The notes: a model not told the origin generated them from the sequence alone. 64,000 nt of DNA from Parvularcula sp964556115 (GCA_964556115.1 CAZKVC010000005.1:62001-126000), one strand, 5' to 3'. Shown: positions 34,066 to 43,337, numbered from the stretch's first letter. Program-made: numbers and translations.

Positions 34066-34958
34066 GCGGCGATCGCCGCCTTGAAATGGCGGCGGACGGC
34101 GTCGGCTATGGCCGCCAACGCAGTTGAAGCGCCGACCGCTTCGATCGCCGCATCGATATGTCCCTCAGCCTTCACCTCGGCACGGTAGAGGCCCTGACGC
34201 GCGCCGAGAACGGCGGTTTTCTTGCCCCCGTCCCGGCCCGTGGTCTTGCCGGTTGTCTCCGCACAGGAAGCCTGGTCGAGGCAGTCGTCGAAAGCCTGGT
34301 AGGCGAGACCCAAAGCCCTGCCGAAAGCGCGAAGGTCGCGGCGCACCTCGTCCGAGGCGTCGGCGCAGATCCCGCCGCATTCAGCGGCCGCGATGAACAG
34401 CGCGCCTGTCTTGCCCTCATGGATGGCGTCGACCGCAGCGCCGCCCTCCCCTGAAGTCAGGTCGAGCGCCTGCCCATGGACGAGGCCCTGCCAGCCGACG
34501 GCGTGGGTGATGATACGAAGAAGCTCGAGCCGGTGCTCGGGCGTCAAGGCCCGGCTTTTCGCGACCACTTCGTAAGCGCCGTTCATCAGGCCGATCCCGG
34601 CGAGAATGGCGATATCCTGTCCGAATTTGCAGTGCGCGGTGGGCATGCCCCGGCGTAGGTCGGCATCGTCCATGGCAGGCAGGTCGTCGAAGACGAGGCT
34701 GGCCGAATGGAGCATCTCGATCGCGCAGGCGGCGTCGAGGGCGTCCTCGATCGAGCCGCCATGGCTGCGGGCCGCAGTGAGCGTGATGATGGCCCGAAGA
34801 CGCTTGCCGGGCGCGAGCAGGCTGTGGCGTGCAGCGGCAGCTGGACTCGTGGCGCTGGTTTCCGGGACAAGCTGCCCCAGGCGGACATTGATGAGTTCCC
34901 GAAGACTTTCGAGATCCACCTGCATTTCCGCCATTGAGCCGCTCCCGCGCTTCGCCAT
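34062..34958 (-). CDS. crtE: Geranylgeranyl diphosphate synthase (polyprenyl synthetase)
   Basis: This 298-residue trans-prenyltransferase makes C20 diphosphate for carotenoid synthesis. The first Asp-rich motif is DDLPAMD (91-97), the long DDxxxxD form seen in bacterial GGPP/FPP synthases, and the second is DDCLD (224-228). LLAPGKRLRA near residue 47 is the IPP-binding segment. Its placement convergent to crtIBWZ supports CrtE over IspA (farnesyl) function, although chain length cannot be proved from sequence. Its 3' end overlaps crtZ by four bases, so transcription from both sides meets here. Confidence 0.9.
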   Translation of the reverse strand: MAKRGSGSMAEMQVDLESLRELINVRLGQLVPETSATSPAAAARHSLLAPGKRLRAIITLTAARSHGGSIEDALDAACAIEMLHSASLVFDDLPAMDDADLRRGMPTAHCKFGQDIAILAGIGLMNGAYEVVAKSRALTPEHRLELLRIITHAVGWQGLVHGQALDLTSGEGGAAVDAIHEGKTGALFIAAAECGGICADASDEVRRDLRAFGRALGLAYQAFDDCLDQASCAETTGKTTGRDGGKKTAVLGARQGLYRAEVKAEGHIDAAIEAVGASTALAAIADAVRRHFKAAIAA

Positions 34959-35039
34959 GATGGAACGATAAGGCGGAATCGGGCTCCGGCGATAGCGTGA
35001 AAAGCTGCCAGCGCTGCGACCCGTTGGCGAATCCGGGGC

Positions 35040-35384
35040 TCAGCTGGTCCGGCGAAGGGCGCGGATCGCTGTGAGGGCCTCGTTGACCTGACGCTCGATC
35101 TCGTCCCTGGCAGCCAGTCGCGCCTCGCGGACGTCATGCGGCGTGCCGGTCATCTTCTCGGCCTTCTCGCAGACATCGCCGACGCCCCAGGCGCCGATGC
35201 CCCGCGAGGCCCCTTTCAGGGCATGGGCAATGGCCCGCCAGTCCTCGTTCGGACCGTCCGGGTCGAGAAGCCGGAGGCAGCGTGCCACTTGGCCTTCGAA
35301 AATGGTCAGGACTTCGTCGCGCAGGGCGTTGTCGCCGGCGACGTAGCGGTCGAGATGCGCGATATCGATAGCCTGGTCTGTCAT
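35040..35384 (-). CDS. Hpt-domain phosphotransfer protein
   Basis: This 114-residue helical protein has the Hpt phosphotransfer core AIAHALKGASRGIGAWGVGD, with His54 as the expected phosphoryl acceptor and Gly/Ser after Lys as in the HALKGxS consensus. There is no kinase or receiver domain in the protein. It is the last gene of the minus-strand run that contains a hybrid histidine kinase 6 kb upstream, making it a candidate partner in a phosphorelay. The cognate response regulator is not in the window. It follows gmk after 35 bases. Confidence 0.85.
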   Translation of the reverse strand: MTDQAIDIAHLDRYVAGDNALRDEVLTIFEGQVARCLRLLDPDGPNEDWRAIAHALKGASRGIGAWGVGDVCEKAEKMTGTPHDVREARLAARDEIERQVNEALTAIRALRRTS

Positions 35385-35419
35385 GCCTTCCGGACTAGCA
35401 GTTCCGGGTTAACAGGCCC

Positions 35420-36100
35420 TCATCCAGATGTGTTTTCCGACTTCTCCTGCTGTCCTGTGGTCAGCGGCGCGATGACGTGGTCGACAAAGCTGCGAAGCCC
35501 CGTCTGACGCCGCCGCCGCAGGCGTTCTGCCTGCAGGATCGACCGCATCTCCGCGTCGGCGCGGTCGATGTCGTCATTGACGATGACATAGTCATATTCG
35601 GCGTAGTGACTGATCTCATTATCGGCGAGGGCCATGCGCTTGGCGACGACCTCGTCACTGTCCTGGGCGCGGTTGCGCAGCCTCTGCTCGAGGGCATCGC
35701 GCGACGGCGGGAGGATGAAGACCGACACCACATCGCCCGCAGCGCGCTCTTCGAGCTGCTGCTTGCCTTGCCAGTCGACGTCGAAAAGGATGTCCTTGCC
35801 CTTCTCCAGGGTCTTGAAGACCGGCTCGCGCGGGGTGCCGTAGCGGTTGCCGAAGACCGTGGCACTTTCGAGAAAAGCGCCGGCCTCTTCCTGCCGGTCG
35901 AACTCGTCGAGGCTGAGGAAATGGTAGTCACGTCCGTCGACCTCAGCGGGGCGTGCCGGGCGCGTGGTAGCGCTGACGGAGATTTCGATATTGGCGTCAT
36001 GGGCGAGAAGCCGGCGCGACAGGGTCGTCTTGCCCGCGCCAGACGGGCTCGAGACCACCAGAAGAAGGCCCCGGCGTTCGATCACGTGCATTGTGCTCAT
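35420..36100 (-). CDS. gmk: Guanylate kinase
   Basis: This 226-residue enzyme phosphorylates GMP to GDP with ATP. The P-loop is SSPSGAGKTT at residues 17-26, the GMP-binding region follows (VSATTRPARPAEVDGRDYHF), and the LID region contains RLRNRAQDSDEVVAKRM. The start overlaps the yicC stop (ATGA); an in-frame ATG three codons on is also possible. The order mltG-yicC-gmk is common in alphaproteobacteria. Confidence 0.96.
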   Translation of the reverse strand: MSTMHVIERRGLLLVVSSPSGAGKTTLSRRLLAHDANIEISVSATTRPARPAEVDGRDYHFLSLDEFDRQEEAGAFLESATVFGNRYGTPREPVFKTLEKGKDILFDVDWQGKQQLEERAAGDVVSVFILPPSRDALEQRLRNRAQDSDEVVAKRMALADNEISHYAEYDYVIVNDDIDRADAEMRSILQAERLRRRRQTGLRSFVDHVIAPLTTGQQEKSENTSG

Positions 36101-36987
36101 GCGATGTTCAAGACCTGCTCGCGCAGGGAATCAACCAGTTCCTTGAGATCGAGACCCCTGCCCTTGAGCTCCGCCGAATGAAGCTTGGCGGTCAGCGTGC
36201 TGGCCTCGCGCATCAGTTCCTGGGTCAGGAACTCGAGCCTTCGCCCGGGCACGCCGCCCTGGTCCAGAAGCTCGGCAAAGGAGGCGAGATGCACCTCGAG
36301 CCGATCCAGCTCCTCGCGGACATCGGCCCGGATGGCGAGAAGCGCCGCCTCCTGTGCCAGCCGGTCGGCACTGACATGCTGAGACAAAAGCTCGCCGAGT
36401 TGGGTTTCCAGCCGGGAGGCCATCTGCTCGCGCGTATCGGCCGTGTCCTGACGCAGCCCGGCGGTCAGTTTCTGCATGACGGCAACCCGCTCGCGCAGTA
36501 CCGCTGCGATGCGTTCACCTTCGGCCCTGCGGCTTTGCAGCAGCGCGCCCAGAGCCTCACCAAAACCTGCTGTCAGCTCCCTGACGTCGTCTTCGGTGAA
36601 CCCGGTTTCCTGGTTCGGTGCCTTCAGGATGCCGCGAAGGCCGAGGATCGCTTCGGGTCTTGGCTTGTCGCAGTCGATCACGGTGCGGATATGGGCGATC
36701 GCCGCGGCGGCGGCGGCGAGGCTGTCATCGTTGATGACATAGCCGGACGCGTCAGTGGCCCGCTCCACCCGAAGATTGGCACTGACCGACCCGCGGCCGA
36801 GTGGCTTCGCTTGACGGCGGGCATCGGTCTCGATCGCCTCCGCGCCCGTGGGCGTGCGGAACTTGATGTCGAGGCCTTTGCCGTTGACGCTCCGCAGCTC
36901 CCAGCGCCAGCTCAGGGCGTGCTCGTCACCGCCTTCCGCGCCGCCGAAGCCGGTCATGGACTGGATGGGTTCGGAGGCCTCGCTCAC
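36097..36987 (-). CDS. YicC/YloC family endoribonuclease
   Basis: This 296-residue protein has the family N-terminus SMTGFGGAEG and ELRSVNGKGLDIKFRTP, and the C-terminal block QGGVPGRRLEFLTQELMREA with STLTAKLHS. YicC family proteins are RNA endonucleases implicated in degradation of small RNAs. The start overlaps the mltG stop by four bases. It lies between mltG and gmk, its usual place. Confidence 0.93.
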   Translation of the reverse strand: MSEASEPIQSMTGFGGAEGGDEHALSWRWELRSVNGKGLDIKFRTPTGAEAIETDARRQAKPLGRGSVSANLRVERATDASGYVINDDSLAAAAAAIAHIRTVIDCDKPRPEAILGLRGILKAPNQETGFTEDDVRELTAGFGEALGALLQSRRAEGERIAAVLRERVAVMQKLTAGLRQDTADTREQMASRLETQLGELLSQHVSADRLAQEAALLAIRADVREELDRLEVHLASFAELLDQGGVPGRRLEFLTQELMREASTLTAKLHSAELKGRGLDLKELVDSLREQVLNIA

Positions 36988-38024
36988 GGCTCATCCCGCC
37001 GGGCGCGCTCGATGGCTCGCCAGCGGGCCACATTGGCATTGTGCTCGCGAAGGGTCGCCGCAAAGGCGTGCCCACCCGTGCCGTCGGCGACGAAGTAAAG
37101 GTCGCTCGTGCGCTGTGGATTGAGAACCGCGGCGATCGATTCGCGGCCCGGATTGGCGATCGGCGTCGGCGGAAGACCGCCCCGGCGATAGGTGTTGTAG
37201 GGGTTCTCGGAATTGTCGAGCTCGGAACGCCTGATGCCCCTGCCCAAAGGCTCGCCGCCCGTGATCCCGTAGATAATGGTCGGATCGGACTGCAGGCGCA
37301 TGCCGCGGCGCAGCCGGTTGACGAAGACCGAGGCAACCCGCCCGCGCTCTGAGGCGACGGCAGTTTCCTTTTCGACGACAGAGGCGAGGATAACCGCGTC
37401 CTCCTTGGTTTCGAAGGGCAGGTTCTCGGCGCGGCCCGGCCAGAGTTCGTCAAGGAGCGTGGCCTGCGCCTCTTCCATTCGCTTCAGGACAGCGTCCCGG
37501 CTCTCCCCCCGCTCATAGGCATAGGTTTCGGGCAAAAGCGCCCCCTCGCCCGGCTCGCGGGTGATCTCGCCGGTGAGGACCGGTGCATCACCGAGGAGGC
37601 GCAGAGCCTGTTTGGTCGTGACCCCCTCGGGAATGGTGACGAAACGCAAAAGAGGCTCGGCATCGCGCAGGGTCGCGGCGATCTCCTTCACCGAGGCGTC
37701 GGCGGGGATGACGAACTCACCGGCGCGCAGATCTTCGCCGAGGCCCGTCGCACGGCCGTAATAGTAGAATGCGCCGTCGGGCAGATCTTCGGAGAGGAGC
37801 CCCTCGGCGCGCAGTTTCGCCTCGACGGCTTGCAGATAGTCGCCGCGTTCGATCCAGACGACCCGTTTTTCAGCCTGAGGACCGGGGGCGCTGATTATTT
37901 CCGAAACCGTGTAGGCGGCGAAAGCCCCCGCCGCCAGCAGAGCCAGAAGGACGAGCAGCAGGATGCGGGCGAAGCCCTCGCTTCCCCGCAATGCCTCAGA
38001 CCTTGCGCATGATGATCGATGCAT
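36984..38024 (-). CDS. mltG: Endolytic murein transglycosylase
   Basis: This 346-residue protein has a single N-terminal membrane anchor (about 20-42) and a periplasmic domain. It cleaves nascent peptidoglycan strands to set glycan length. The YceG/MltG core is present: SVVEKET with the catalytic Glu, MRLQSDPTIIYG, and NPYNTYRRGGLPPTPIANPG. The ATG at 38024 overlaps the end of fabF by 29 bases; a TTG at 37991, five bases after the fabF stop, is an alternative start that keeps the anchor intact. Confidence 0.94.
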   Translation of the reverse strand: MHRSSCARSEALRGSEGFARILLLVLLALLAAGAFAAYTVSEIISAPGPQAEKRVVWIERGDYLQAVEAKLRAEGLLSEDLPDGAFYYYGRATGLGEDLRAGEFVIPADASVKEIAATLRDAEPLLRFVTIPEGVTTKQALRLLGDAPVLTGEITREPGEGALLPETYAYERGESRDAVLKRMEEAQATLLDELWPGRAENLPFETKEDAVILASVVEKETAVASERGRVASVFVNRLRRGMRLQSDPTIIYGITGGEPLGRGIRRSELDNSENPYNTYRRGGLPPTPIANPGRESIAAVLNPQRTSDLYFVADGTGGHAFAATLREHNANVARWRAIERARRDEP

Positions 38025-39267
38025 TCGTGCCCCCGAAGCCGAAGCTGTTCGATAGCACGCAATCGATGGGTTTCTCCACCGGGGTTTTCGCGGCCAGGTT
38101 GATCGGTGTTTCGACCGAGGGATTGTCGAGATTGAGGGTGGCAGGCGCCACGCCGTCCTTCATGGCAAGAAGGGAATAGATCGCCTCGATAGCGCCGGCG
38201 GCGCCCAGGAGGTGCCCGACCGAGGATTTGGTCGAGGACATGACAAGGCCATCGGCATCCTGGCCGAACAGACGCTCGACGGCTTTCAGCTCCGCCTCAT
38301 CGCCGAGGGGTGTGGAGGTGCCGTGCGCGTTGACATAGCCGATCTCGTCGGTGCCGACGCTCGCGCGGGCGAGCGCCATCTTCATCGCGCGGTAGCCGCC
38401 ATCGCCGTTCTCGAGCGGCGCGGTCACATGATAGGCGTCGCCGGACAGGCCATAGCCGATGATCTCGCCATAGATCGTCGCGCCGCGTGCCTTGGCGCGT
38501 TCATATTCCTCGAGCACGACGACGCCTGCGCCCTCGCCCATCAGGAAGCCGTCCCGGTCCTTGTCGTAAGGCCGCGATGCGCGCTCTGGCTCGTCGTTGA
38601 AGCTGGTCGTCAGCGCCTTGCAGGCAAGGAAGCCCGCATAGCCGATGCGGCAGATGGAGCTTTCCGCGCCGCCGGCCACCATCGCATCGGCATCGCCGAG
38701 CTGGATGAGACGAGCCGCATCGCCGATGGCGTGAACGCCCGTCGCGCAGGCCGTGACGACCGCGTGGTTCGGGCCTTTGAGACCATGCTTGATCGAGACC
38801 TGGCCGGAAGCGAGATTGATGAGGCAGGAAGGAATGAAGAAAGGCGAGACCCGGCGCGGTCCCTTCTCGTTCATCAACTCGGTTGTCTGGGCGATACCGT
38901 CAAGACCACCGATACCGGACCCGATCAGGACGCCGGTGCGCTCCTGGTCCTCTTCGCTTTCGAGGGGCAGGCCGGCATCGGCAATCGCAAGGTCGGCGGC
39001 GCCCATGCCGAAGATGATGAAATCGTCCATCCGCCGCTGTTCCTTGGGCGGGACGAAATCATCGGCGTTGAAGGCAGCGTCGCCCTCGCGGGGCACGGTC
39101 GCGCCAATCTTGCAGGCGAGGTCGGAGACGTCGAAGCGTTCATCGATCCGCCGGCCGCCGCTTTTTCCTTCAAGAAGGTTCTGCCAGGGCTTCTGCCAGC
39201 TCTGCTCGACCGTACCGGTGCCCAGGGGCGTGACCAGGCCAATACCTGTGACGACCACACGTCTCAT
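37996..39267 (-). CDS. fabF: 3-oxoacyl-[acyl-carrier-protein] synthase II
   Basis: This 423-residue condensing enzyme extends acyl-ACP with malonyl-ACP in type II fatty acid synthesis. The Cys-His-His triad is Cys174 in VTACATG, His315 in NAHGTSTPLGD, and His352 in SSVGHLLGAAGA. The length and KAS II features distinguish it from FabB. Between acpP and fabF there is an imperfect hairpin that may tune expression. It is part of the fabD-fabG-acpP-fabF run on the minus strand. Confidence 0.97.
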   Translation of the reverse strand: MRRVVVTGIGLVTPLGTGTVEQSWQKPWQNLLEGKSGGRRIDERFDVSDLACKIGATVPREGDAAFNADDFVPPKEQRRMDDFIIFGMGAADLAIADAGLPLESEEDQERTGVLIGSGIGGLDGIAQTTELMNEKGPRRVSPFFIPSCLINLASGQVSIKHGLKGPNHAVVTACATGVHAIGDAARLIQLGDADAMVAGGAESSICRIGYAGFLACKALTTSFNDEPERASRPYDKDRDGFLMGEGAGVVVLEEYERAKARGATIYGEIIGYGLSGDAYHVTAPLENGDGGYRAMKMALARASVGTDEIGYVNAHGTSTPLGDEAELKAVERLFGQDADGLVMSSTKSSVGHLLGAAGAIEAIYSLLAMKDGVAPATLNLDNPSVETPINLAAKTPVEKPIDCVLSNSFGFGGTNASIIMRKV

Positions 39268-39301
39268 GATCGGACCTCCTTCGTGCTCAACAAAAGCATA
39301 A

Positions 39302-39327
39302 GGCTGCCTTCATGAACGAAGACAGCC
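39302..39327 (-). repeat. Intercistronic stem-loop between acpP and fabF
   Basis: GGCTGCCTTC and GAAGACAGCC pair with one mismatch around an ATGAAC loop. On the minus strand it is followed by TTATGCTTTTGTTG, a weak T-rich tail. It could be a partial terminator lowering fabF relative to acpP, whose product is needed in far greater amount. Confidence 0.5.
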
Positions 39328-39407
39328 CGAGGCAGGCCCTGACTGTGGCAACGCCTGCCGGTCAGTTGCGGGCGATCGAGCGCCGCGCAACCTTGTGGCC
39401 GGGCAGC

Positions 39408-39647
39408 TTAGCCCTGGCGGGCCTTGATGAAGTCGATCGCATCGCCGACCGTCTGGATGGTCTCGGCCGCGTCATCGGGGATCTCGATGTCGAACTCTTC
39501 TTCAAACGCCATGACGAGCTCGACGATGTCGAGGCTGTCGGCGCCAAGATCGTCGATGAAGCTGGCTTTCGGCTCGACTTTGGACGCGTCCACATCGAGG
39601 TGTTCGACGGTGATTTTCTGAACGCGTTCGGCGATGTTGTCCGACAT
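39408..39647 (-). CDS. acpP: Acyl carrier protein
   Basis: This 79-residue acidic four-helix protein carries growing fatty acyl chains on a phosphopantetheine arm. The attachment site is Ser38 in LGADSLDIVEL. A promoter-like sequence upstream (39704-39732) suggests separate transcription from the preceding mscS gene. It lies between mscS and fabF in the fab region. Confidence 0.98.
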   Translation of the reverse strand: MSDNIAERVQKITVEHLDVDASKVEPKASFIDDLGADSLDIVELVMAFEEEFDIEIPDDAAETIQTVGDAIDFIKARQG

Positions 39648-39703
39648 GGGGAACTCCTTCTTCGTCTTCCCGGGGATCGGCTAAGACGTCTGATTGTTTT
39701 CGC

Positions 39704-39732
39704 GCTGTAAGGGAAGCCGAAAAACCGTGCAA
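39704..39732 (-). promoter_or_regulatory. Candidate sigma70-type promoter of acpP
   Basis: On the minus strand TTGCAC (39732-39727) is separated by 17 bases from TACAGC (39709-39704), placing a transcription start about 50 bases before the acpP ATG. The -10 match is poor, so this is tentative. Confidence 0.35.
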
Positions 39733-39770
39733 GCGATCCTCGTAGATGGTTTTGCCGCCCGCAAGGCGGA

Positions 39771-40745
39771 TTATCGGCTTTCCCCACCACTTTCAGGCGA
39801 TTTCATGTCCTGATCGAGGCGGAGTGGCTCCGCGAAGGTCAATGTCCTGTAGGGGAACGGGATTTCGATGCCCGCATCGTCCAGCGCTTTCTTGACCGCC
39901 AGCACCACTTCGTTGCGGGAGGTATGCATGTCGAGGGGCTCGGGTTCGGCCCACCATCTGACATTATAGTCGATGGAGCTGGAGCCGAAGCTGGCAGCGA
40001 AGACCTGGGGCGCCTTGCCCGATCCGAAATCGAGCCCGTTCATGGCCTCCTGGATCACCTCGCGGGCCGCGGCTGCATCCTCGCCATAGCCCACGCCCAC
40101 CACGATGTCGTAGCGGCGATAGGTGGGATCGGTCCAAACCCTGACAGGGTTCTCGAAAAGATGGGCATTGGGCACGAGGACCAGTTCGCCATCCACCCGC
40201 CGCAGATAGGTGTCGCGAAGGGTGATGTGTTCGATCCGGCCTTCGACGTCCGTGGTCTCGATGTAGTCGCCGATCGCCATGGTCCTGCGGGCAAGGATCA
40301 GAACGCCCGCCATGAAGTTCTTGAAGATGTCCTGGAAGGCGATCCCGATGATGATGCCGCCGACCCCGAGCCCGGTGAGAATGCTTCCCGGGTTGATCGA
40401 CGGGAAGAGCACCGACATCGCCATGAAGATACCGACGATCCAGACGAGAAGGCCGGTGAGGGTCTTGATCAGATCCGTCAGCGACTGGCGCATGCCGGTG
40501 CGCCGGGTTGCAAACCCTGCCGCCATCCGCACGAGCCGGGCGATACCCCAGGTGATCAGAAGGATGACGACAACGATGATCAGCCGCGGCGCAAGGGCGA
40601 GGGCCGCCTCTCCGTAGCTGACAAACCGCTCGGCGATGTAATTGCCGAGATCGCCGAAGGATTCGATATCAGGATCCGGAATGGACGAGGCCGTCTCGTT
40701 CTCGGTTTCCTGGTCGGCGGGTTCGGCTTGAAACGGGTTCTGCAT
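39771..40745 (-). CDS. MscS-family mechanosensitive ion channel
   Basis: This 324-residue inner-membrane channel releases solutes under membrane tension. Three membrane segments lie at about 54-75, 93-115 and 120-145. The pore-lining helix region reads GLGVGGIIIGIAFQDIFKNF, with the Gly/Ala pattern of MscS TM3 ending in the FQDIFKN motif. The beta domain follows with GDYIETTDVEGRIEHITLRDTYLR. It lies between fabG and acpP, so it interrupts the fatty acid gene cluster. Confidence 0.93.
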   Translation of the reverse strand: MQNPFQAEPADQETENETASSIPDPDIESFGDLGNYIAERFVSYGEAALALAPRLIIVVVILLITWGIARLVRMAAGFATRRTGMRQSLTDLIKTLTGLLVWIVGIFMAMSVLFPSINPGSILTGLGVGGIIIGIAFQDIFKNFMAGVLILARRTMAIGDYIETTDVEGRIEHITLRDTYLRRVDGELVLVPNAHLFENPVRVWTDPTYRRYDIVVGVGYGEDAAAAREVIQEAMNGLDFGSGKAPQVFAASFGSSSIDYNVRWWAEPEPLDMHTSRNEVVLAVKKALDDAGIEIPFPYRTLTFAEPLRLDQDMKSPESGGESR

Positions 40746-40813
40746 GTCCGGCGCGTAACGCCAGGCGGGAACTTTTCGTTCCCGCCTTCACGGTCGCGTG
40801 ACCGGCGACAAGG

Positions 40814-41551
40814 TCAGATCATCGCCATGCCGCCATTCACGTGCAGGGTCTGCCCGGTGACGTAAGCCGCCTCGTCCGACGCCAGGTAGGCCGCGGCTGC
40901 GGCGATATCTTCGGGCGAGCCCATCCGTCCGGCGGGGATGTTCTCGTTGATCTTGGACTTCTGGTCGTCGTTCAGCGCCTCGGTCATGGCGGTGGCGATG
41001 AAACCCGGCGCGATGCAGTTGGCAGTGATGCCGCGGCTTGCGACCTCGGCGGCGAGGGACTTCATCATCCCGATCATCCCGGCCTTCGAAGCCGCATAAT
41101 TGCTTTGCCCCGGATTGCCGGTGACGCCCACGACCGAGGTGATGCCGATGATGCGGCCGCTACGCGCCTTCATCATGCCGCGTAAGGAAGCCTTCGCCAT
41201 GTGCCAGGTCGCCGTCAGATTGACCTTGATGACGTCGTCGAAATCCTCGGGCTTCATCCGCATCATCAGGTTGTCCCTGGTGATGCCGGCATTCGCGATG
41301 AGGATGTCGAGGCCGCCCATGGCTGCCTGCGCGCGGCCCGGAAGCTCGTCGCAGGCACCGAGATCGGAGAGATCGGCGGGAAGCTCATGGACCCGCTCGC
41401 CGAGGCTGTCAGCGAGGGCGGAGAGCTTGTCCTCATTCCGGCCCGAAAGGGCGACGGTTGCCCCTTGAGCATGGAGGGTGCGGGCGATGGCTTCACCGAT
41501 GCCGCCTGTGGCGCCGGTGACGAGAGCGGTCTTGGAGCTGAGATCGAACAT
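40814..41551 (-). CDS. fabG: 3-oxoacyl-[acyl-carrier-protein] reductase
   Basis: This 245-residue NADPH-dependent short-chain dehydrogenase reduces beta-ketoacyl-ACP. The cofactor motif is TGATGGIGEA (12-21), NAG is at 87-89, and the catalytic residues are Ser139, Tyr152 and Lys156 in the SVVGVTGNPGQSNYAASK segment. The C-terminal VTGQTLHVNGGMAMI ending is typical of FabG. The start at 41551 gives the standard length and lies 10 bases after the histidine kinase stop; the ATG at 41587 overlaps that gene. Confidence 0.96.
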   Translation of the reverse strand: MFDLSSKTALVTGATGGIGEAIARTLHAQGATVALSGRNEDKLSALADSLGERVHELPADLSDLGACDELPGRAQAAMGGLDILIANAGITRDNLMMRMKPEDFDDVIKVNLTATWHMAKASLRGMMKARSGRIIGITSVVGVTGNPGQSNYAASKAGMIGMMKSLAAEVASRGITANCIAPGFIATAMTEALNDDQKSKINENIPAGRMGSPEDIAAAAAYLASDEAAYVTGQTLHVNGGMAMI

Positions 41552-41561
41552 GGGCGCGGGG

Positions 41562-43337
41562 TTAGGCCGCGCCGCCCCGTCTGTCACCTGCTTCGGTCAT
41601 GAAGCGCCGCTTTGCGAAAGCTTCGGCGATCGACTGGCCGAGGGCTTCGGGGCGCAGGGGCTTGCCGACGAAGCCGTCGACCCCCGCCCGCGCCATGGCG
41701 TCCTCGTCCCCGGCCATCACATCCGCGGTCACGGCAACGATCGGCAAGCTCTCGCCCGAGGGCTGGCTGCGGATCGCCCTGACCACAGCCTCGCCGTCCA
41801 GGACCGGCATCTGACGGTCGACCAGGAGCAGGTCGAAGTCCCCTGCCGCGAAAAGGTCGAGCGCCTCCTGACCGTTCTCGGCAAAGACGATCGTCAGCCC
41901 CCAGTTCCGGAGGAACTGGCTCAGGACGAGGCGGTTCACCTCGTTGTCCTCAGCCACGAGCACGCGGCGGCCCGAGAAGGAAAACTCCCTCTTCGGCACG
42001 TTCATGCCGCCCCCGCCTGGGGTTTCGGCCTGACGGAGCGGCAGCGTCACCTTGAAGGTGCTTCCTTCGGCGGAAGAGCTTTCGAGTTCGATCGCTCCGG
42101 CCATCTGTTCACAGAGCATGCGGCAGATCGGCAGGCCAAGGCCCGTGCCGCCGAAGGTTCTCGTCGTGCCCGCCTCTCCCTGTTCGAAGGGTTCGAAGAT
42201 GCTGTCGGCCAGGTCCGGCGAGACCCCCTTGCCGGTGTCCGCAACCCGGAAGACGAAATTTCCGTCTGCACCCTGATCGGCGGACAGGACCACTTCGCCG
42301 GTCGCAGTGAACTTGACGGCGTTGGAAATGAGATTGTTGAGGATCTGACGGATGCGCTGGTCGTCGCCATGGACCCGCGAAGGCAGCACGGGCGCAAGCT
42401 CGGCGCGCAGGACGATGTCCTTTGCGTGTGCGGTTTCCGCATAGGTCGTGACGACCGCTTCGGTCAGCTCTGCGAGATCGAAGTCCCGCCTGTCGATGCG
42501 CAACTTGCCGGCCTCGATCTTGGAGAAATCGAGAAGGTCGTTGAGAAGCGACAGGAGGTGCTCACCCGACCCCCTGACATGAGTGAGGAGCTTCTTCTGG
42601 TCATGATTGAGGGGCCCCGGCGCTTCGGACATGACCGCTTCGGTGAGGCCCAGGACACCGTTCATCGGTGTTCTGAGCTCATGGCTCATCGTAGCGAGGA
42701 ACTCGCTCTTGGCGCGTGCCGACCGCTCGGCGGCGGAAAGCGCGGAGCCGATGTCACGCAGCGCCCGCTCGCAGATGGCGCTGAGAAGCGCGCTCATCGT
42801 GGTGCCCATGCCCAAGGCGTAGAGGCCTTGGAAATAGCGCTGCTGGGTGCGCTCGGGCGTCCAGGCGGGATCGGTGAAGATCAGGTCGATGGAGTTGACG
42901 AACTGGAAGGTCAGAAAACACGCGCAGCCGGTGCCGACGACGATGGCCGAACGCCACCCGCAGACGAAGGCCGCCATCATCGGTCCCAGGACAACCGCTG
43001 GCAGCAGCGCACTGTGAATACCGGCGCCGAGGCTCGAGGCGCAGAGCCCGGCAAGCGAGAGAAGGCTGTAGACGGCAGCGTAGAAGGGGAAATTCTTCGT
43101 CCAGCGCAGGAAAAGCGGGACCGCCGCGAAAGCGAAGATCGCCACCAGGCTCGCCGTGTGATCCGTGGTCCAGCGGCCATAACTGACCGTCATGGTGACG
43201 AGATTGGGAAGCTGGAAGAACGAGAACAGCGCCGCATAGGTGTAGACGGCGCGCTGCCGGCCAAGCGACCAGGCATCGGCGCCATGGTCGATGCGCAAAA
43301 ACGCTTCCCATCGTTTCAACGCATGACGCCAGTTCAT
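41562..43337 (-). CDS. Membrane-bound hybrid sensor histidine kinase with receiver domain
   Basis: The protein has 591 residues. An N-terminal membrane domain with about five to six hydrophobic segments covers 30-190, with no sizeable periplasmic sensor. The HisKA domain has the H box SHELRTP with His219. The HATPase domain has NNLISNAVKF, DTGKG and GGTGLGLPI, and the C-terminal receiver domain has phosphoacceptor Asp507 in LLLVDRQMP. The sensor region is unlike known named kinases. The gene lies between fabD and fabG, so membrane lipid state is a plausible signal (inference). It has no built-in Hpt domain; an orphan Hpt protein is encoded downstream at 35040. Confidence 0.92.
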   Translation of the reverse strand: MNWRHALKRWEAFLRIDHGADAWSLGRQRAVYTYAALFSFFQLPNLVTMTVSYGRWTTDHTASLVAIFAFAAVPLFLRWTKNFPFYAAVYSLLSLAGLCASSLGAGIHSALLPAVVLGPMMAAFVCGWRSAIVVGTGCACFLTFQFVNSIDLIFTDPAWTPERTQQRYFQGLYALGMGTTMSALLSAICERALRDIGSALSAAERSARAKSEFLATMSHELRTPMNGVLGLTEAVMSEAPGPLNHDQKKLLTHVRGSGEHLLSLLNDLLDFSKIEAGKLRIDRRDFDLAELTEAVVTTYAETAHAKDIVLRAELAPVLPSRVHGDDQRIRQILNNLISNAVKFTATGEVVLSADQGADGNFVFRVADTGKGVSPDLADSIFEPFEQGEAGTTRTFGGTGLGLPICRMLCEQMAGAIELESSSAEGSTFKVTLPLRQAETPGGGGMNVPKREFSFSGRRVLVAEDNEVNRLVLSQFLRNWGLTIVFAENGQEALDLFAAGDFDLLLVDRQMPVLDGEAVVRAIRSQPSGESLPIVAVTADVMAGDEDAMARAGVDGFVGKPLRPEALGQSIAEAFAKRRFMTEAGDRRGGAA

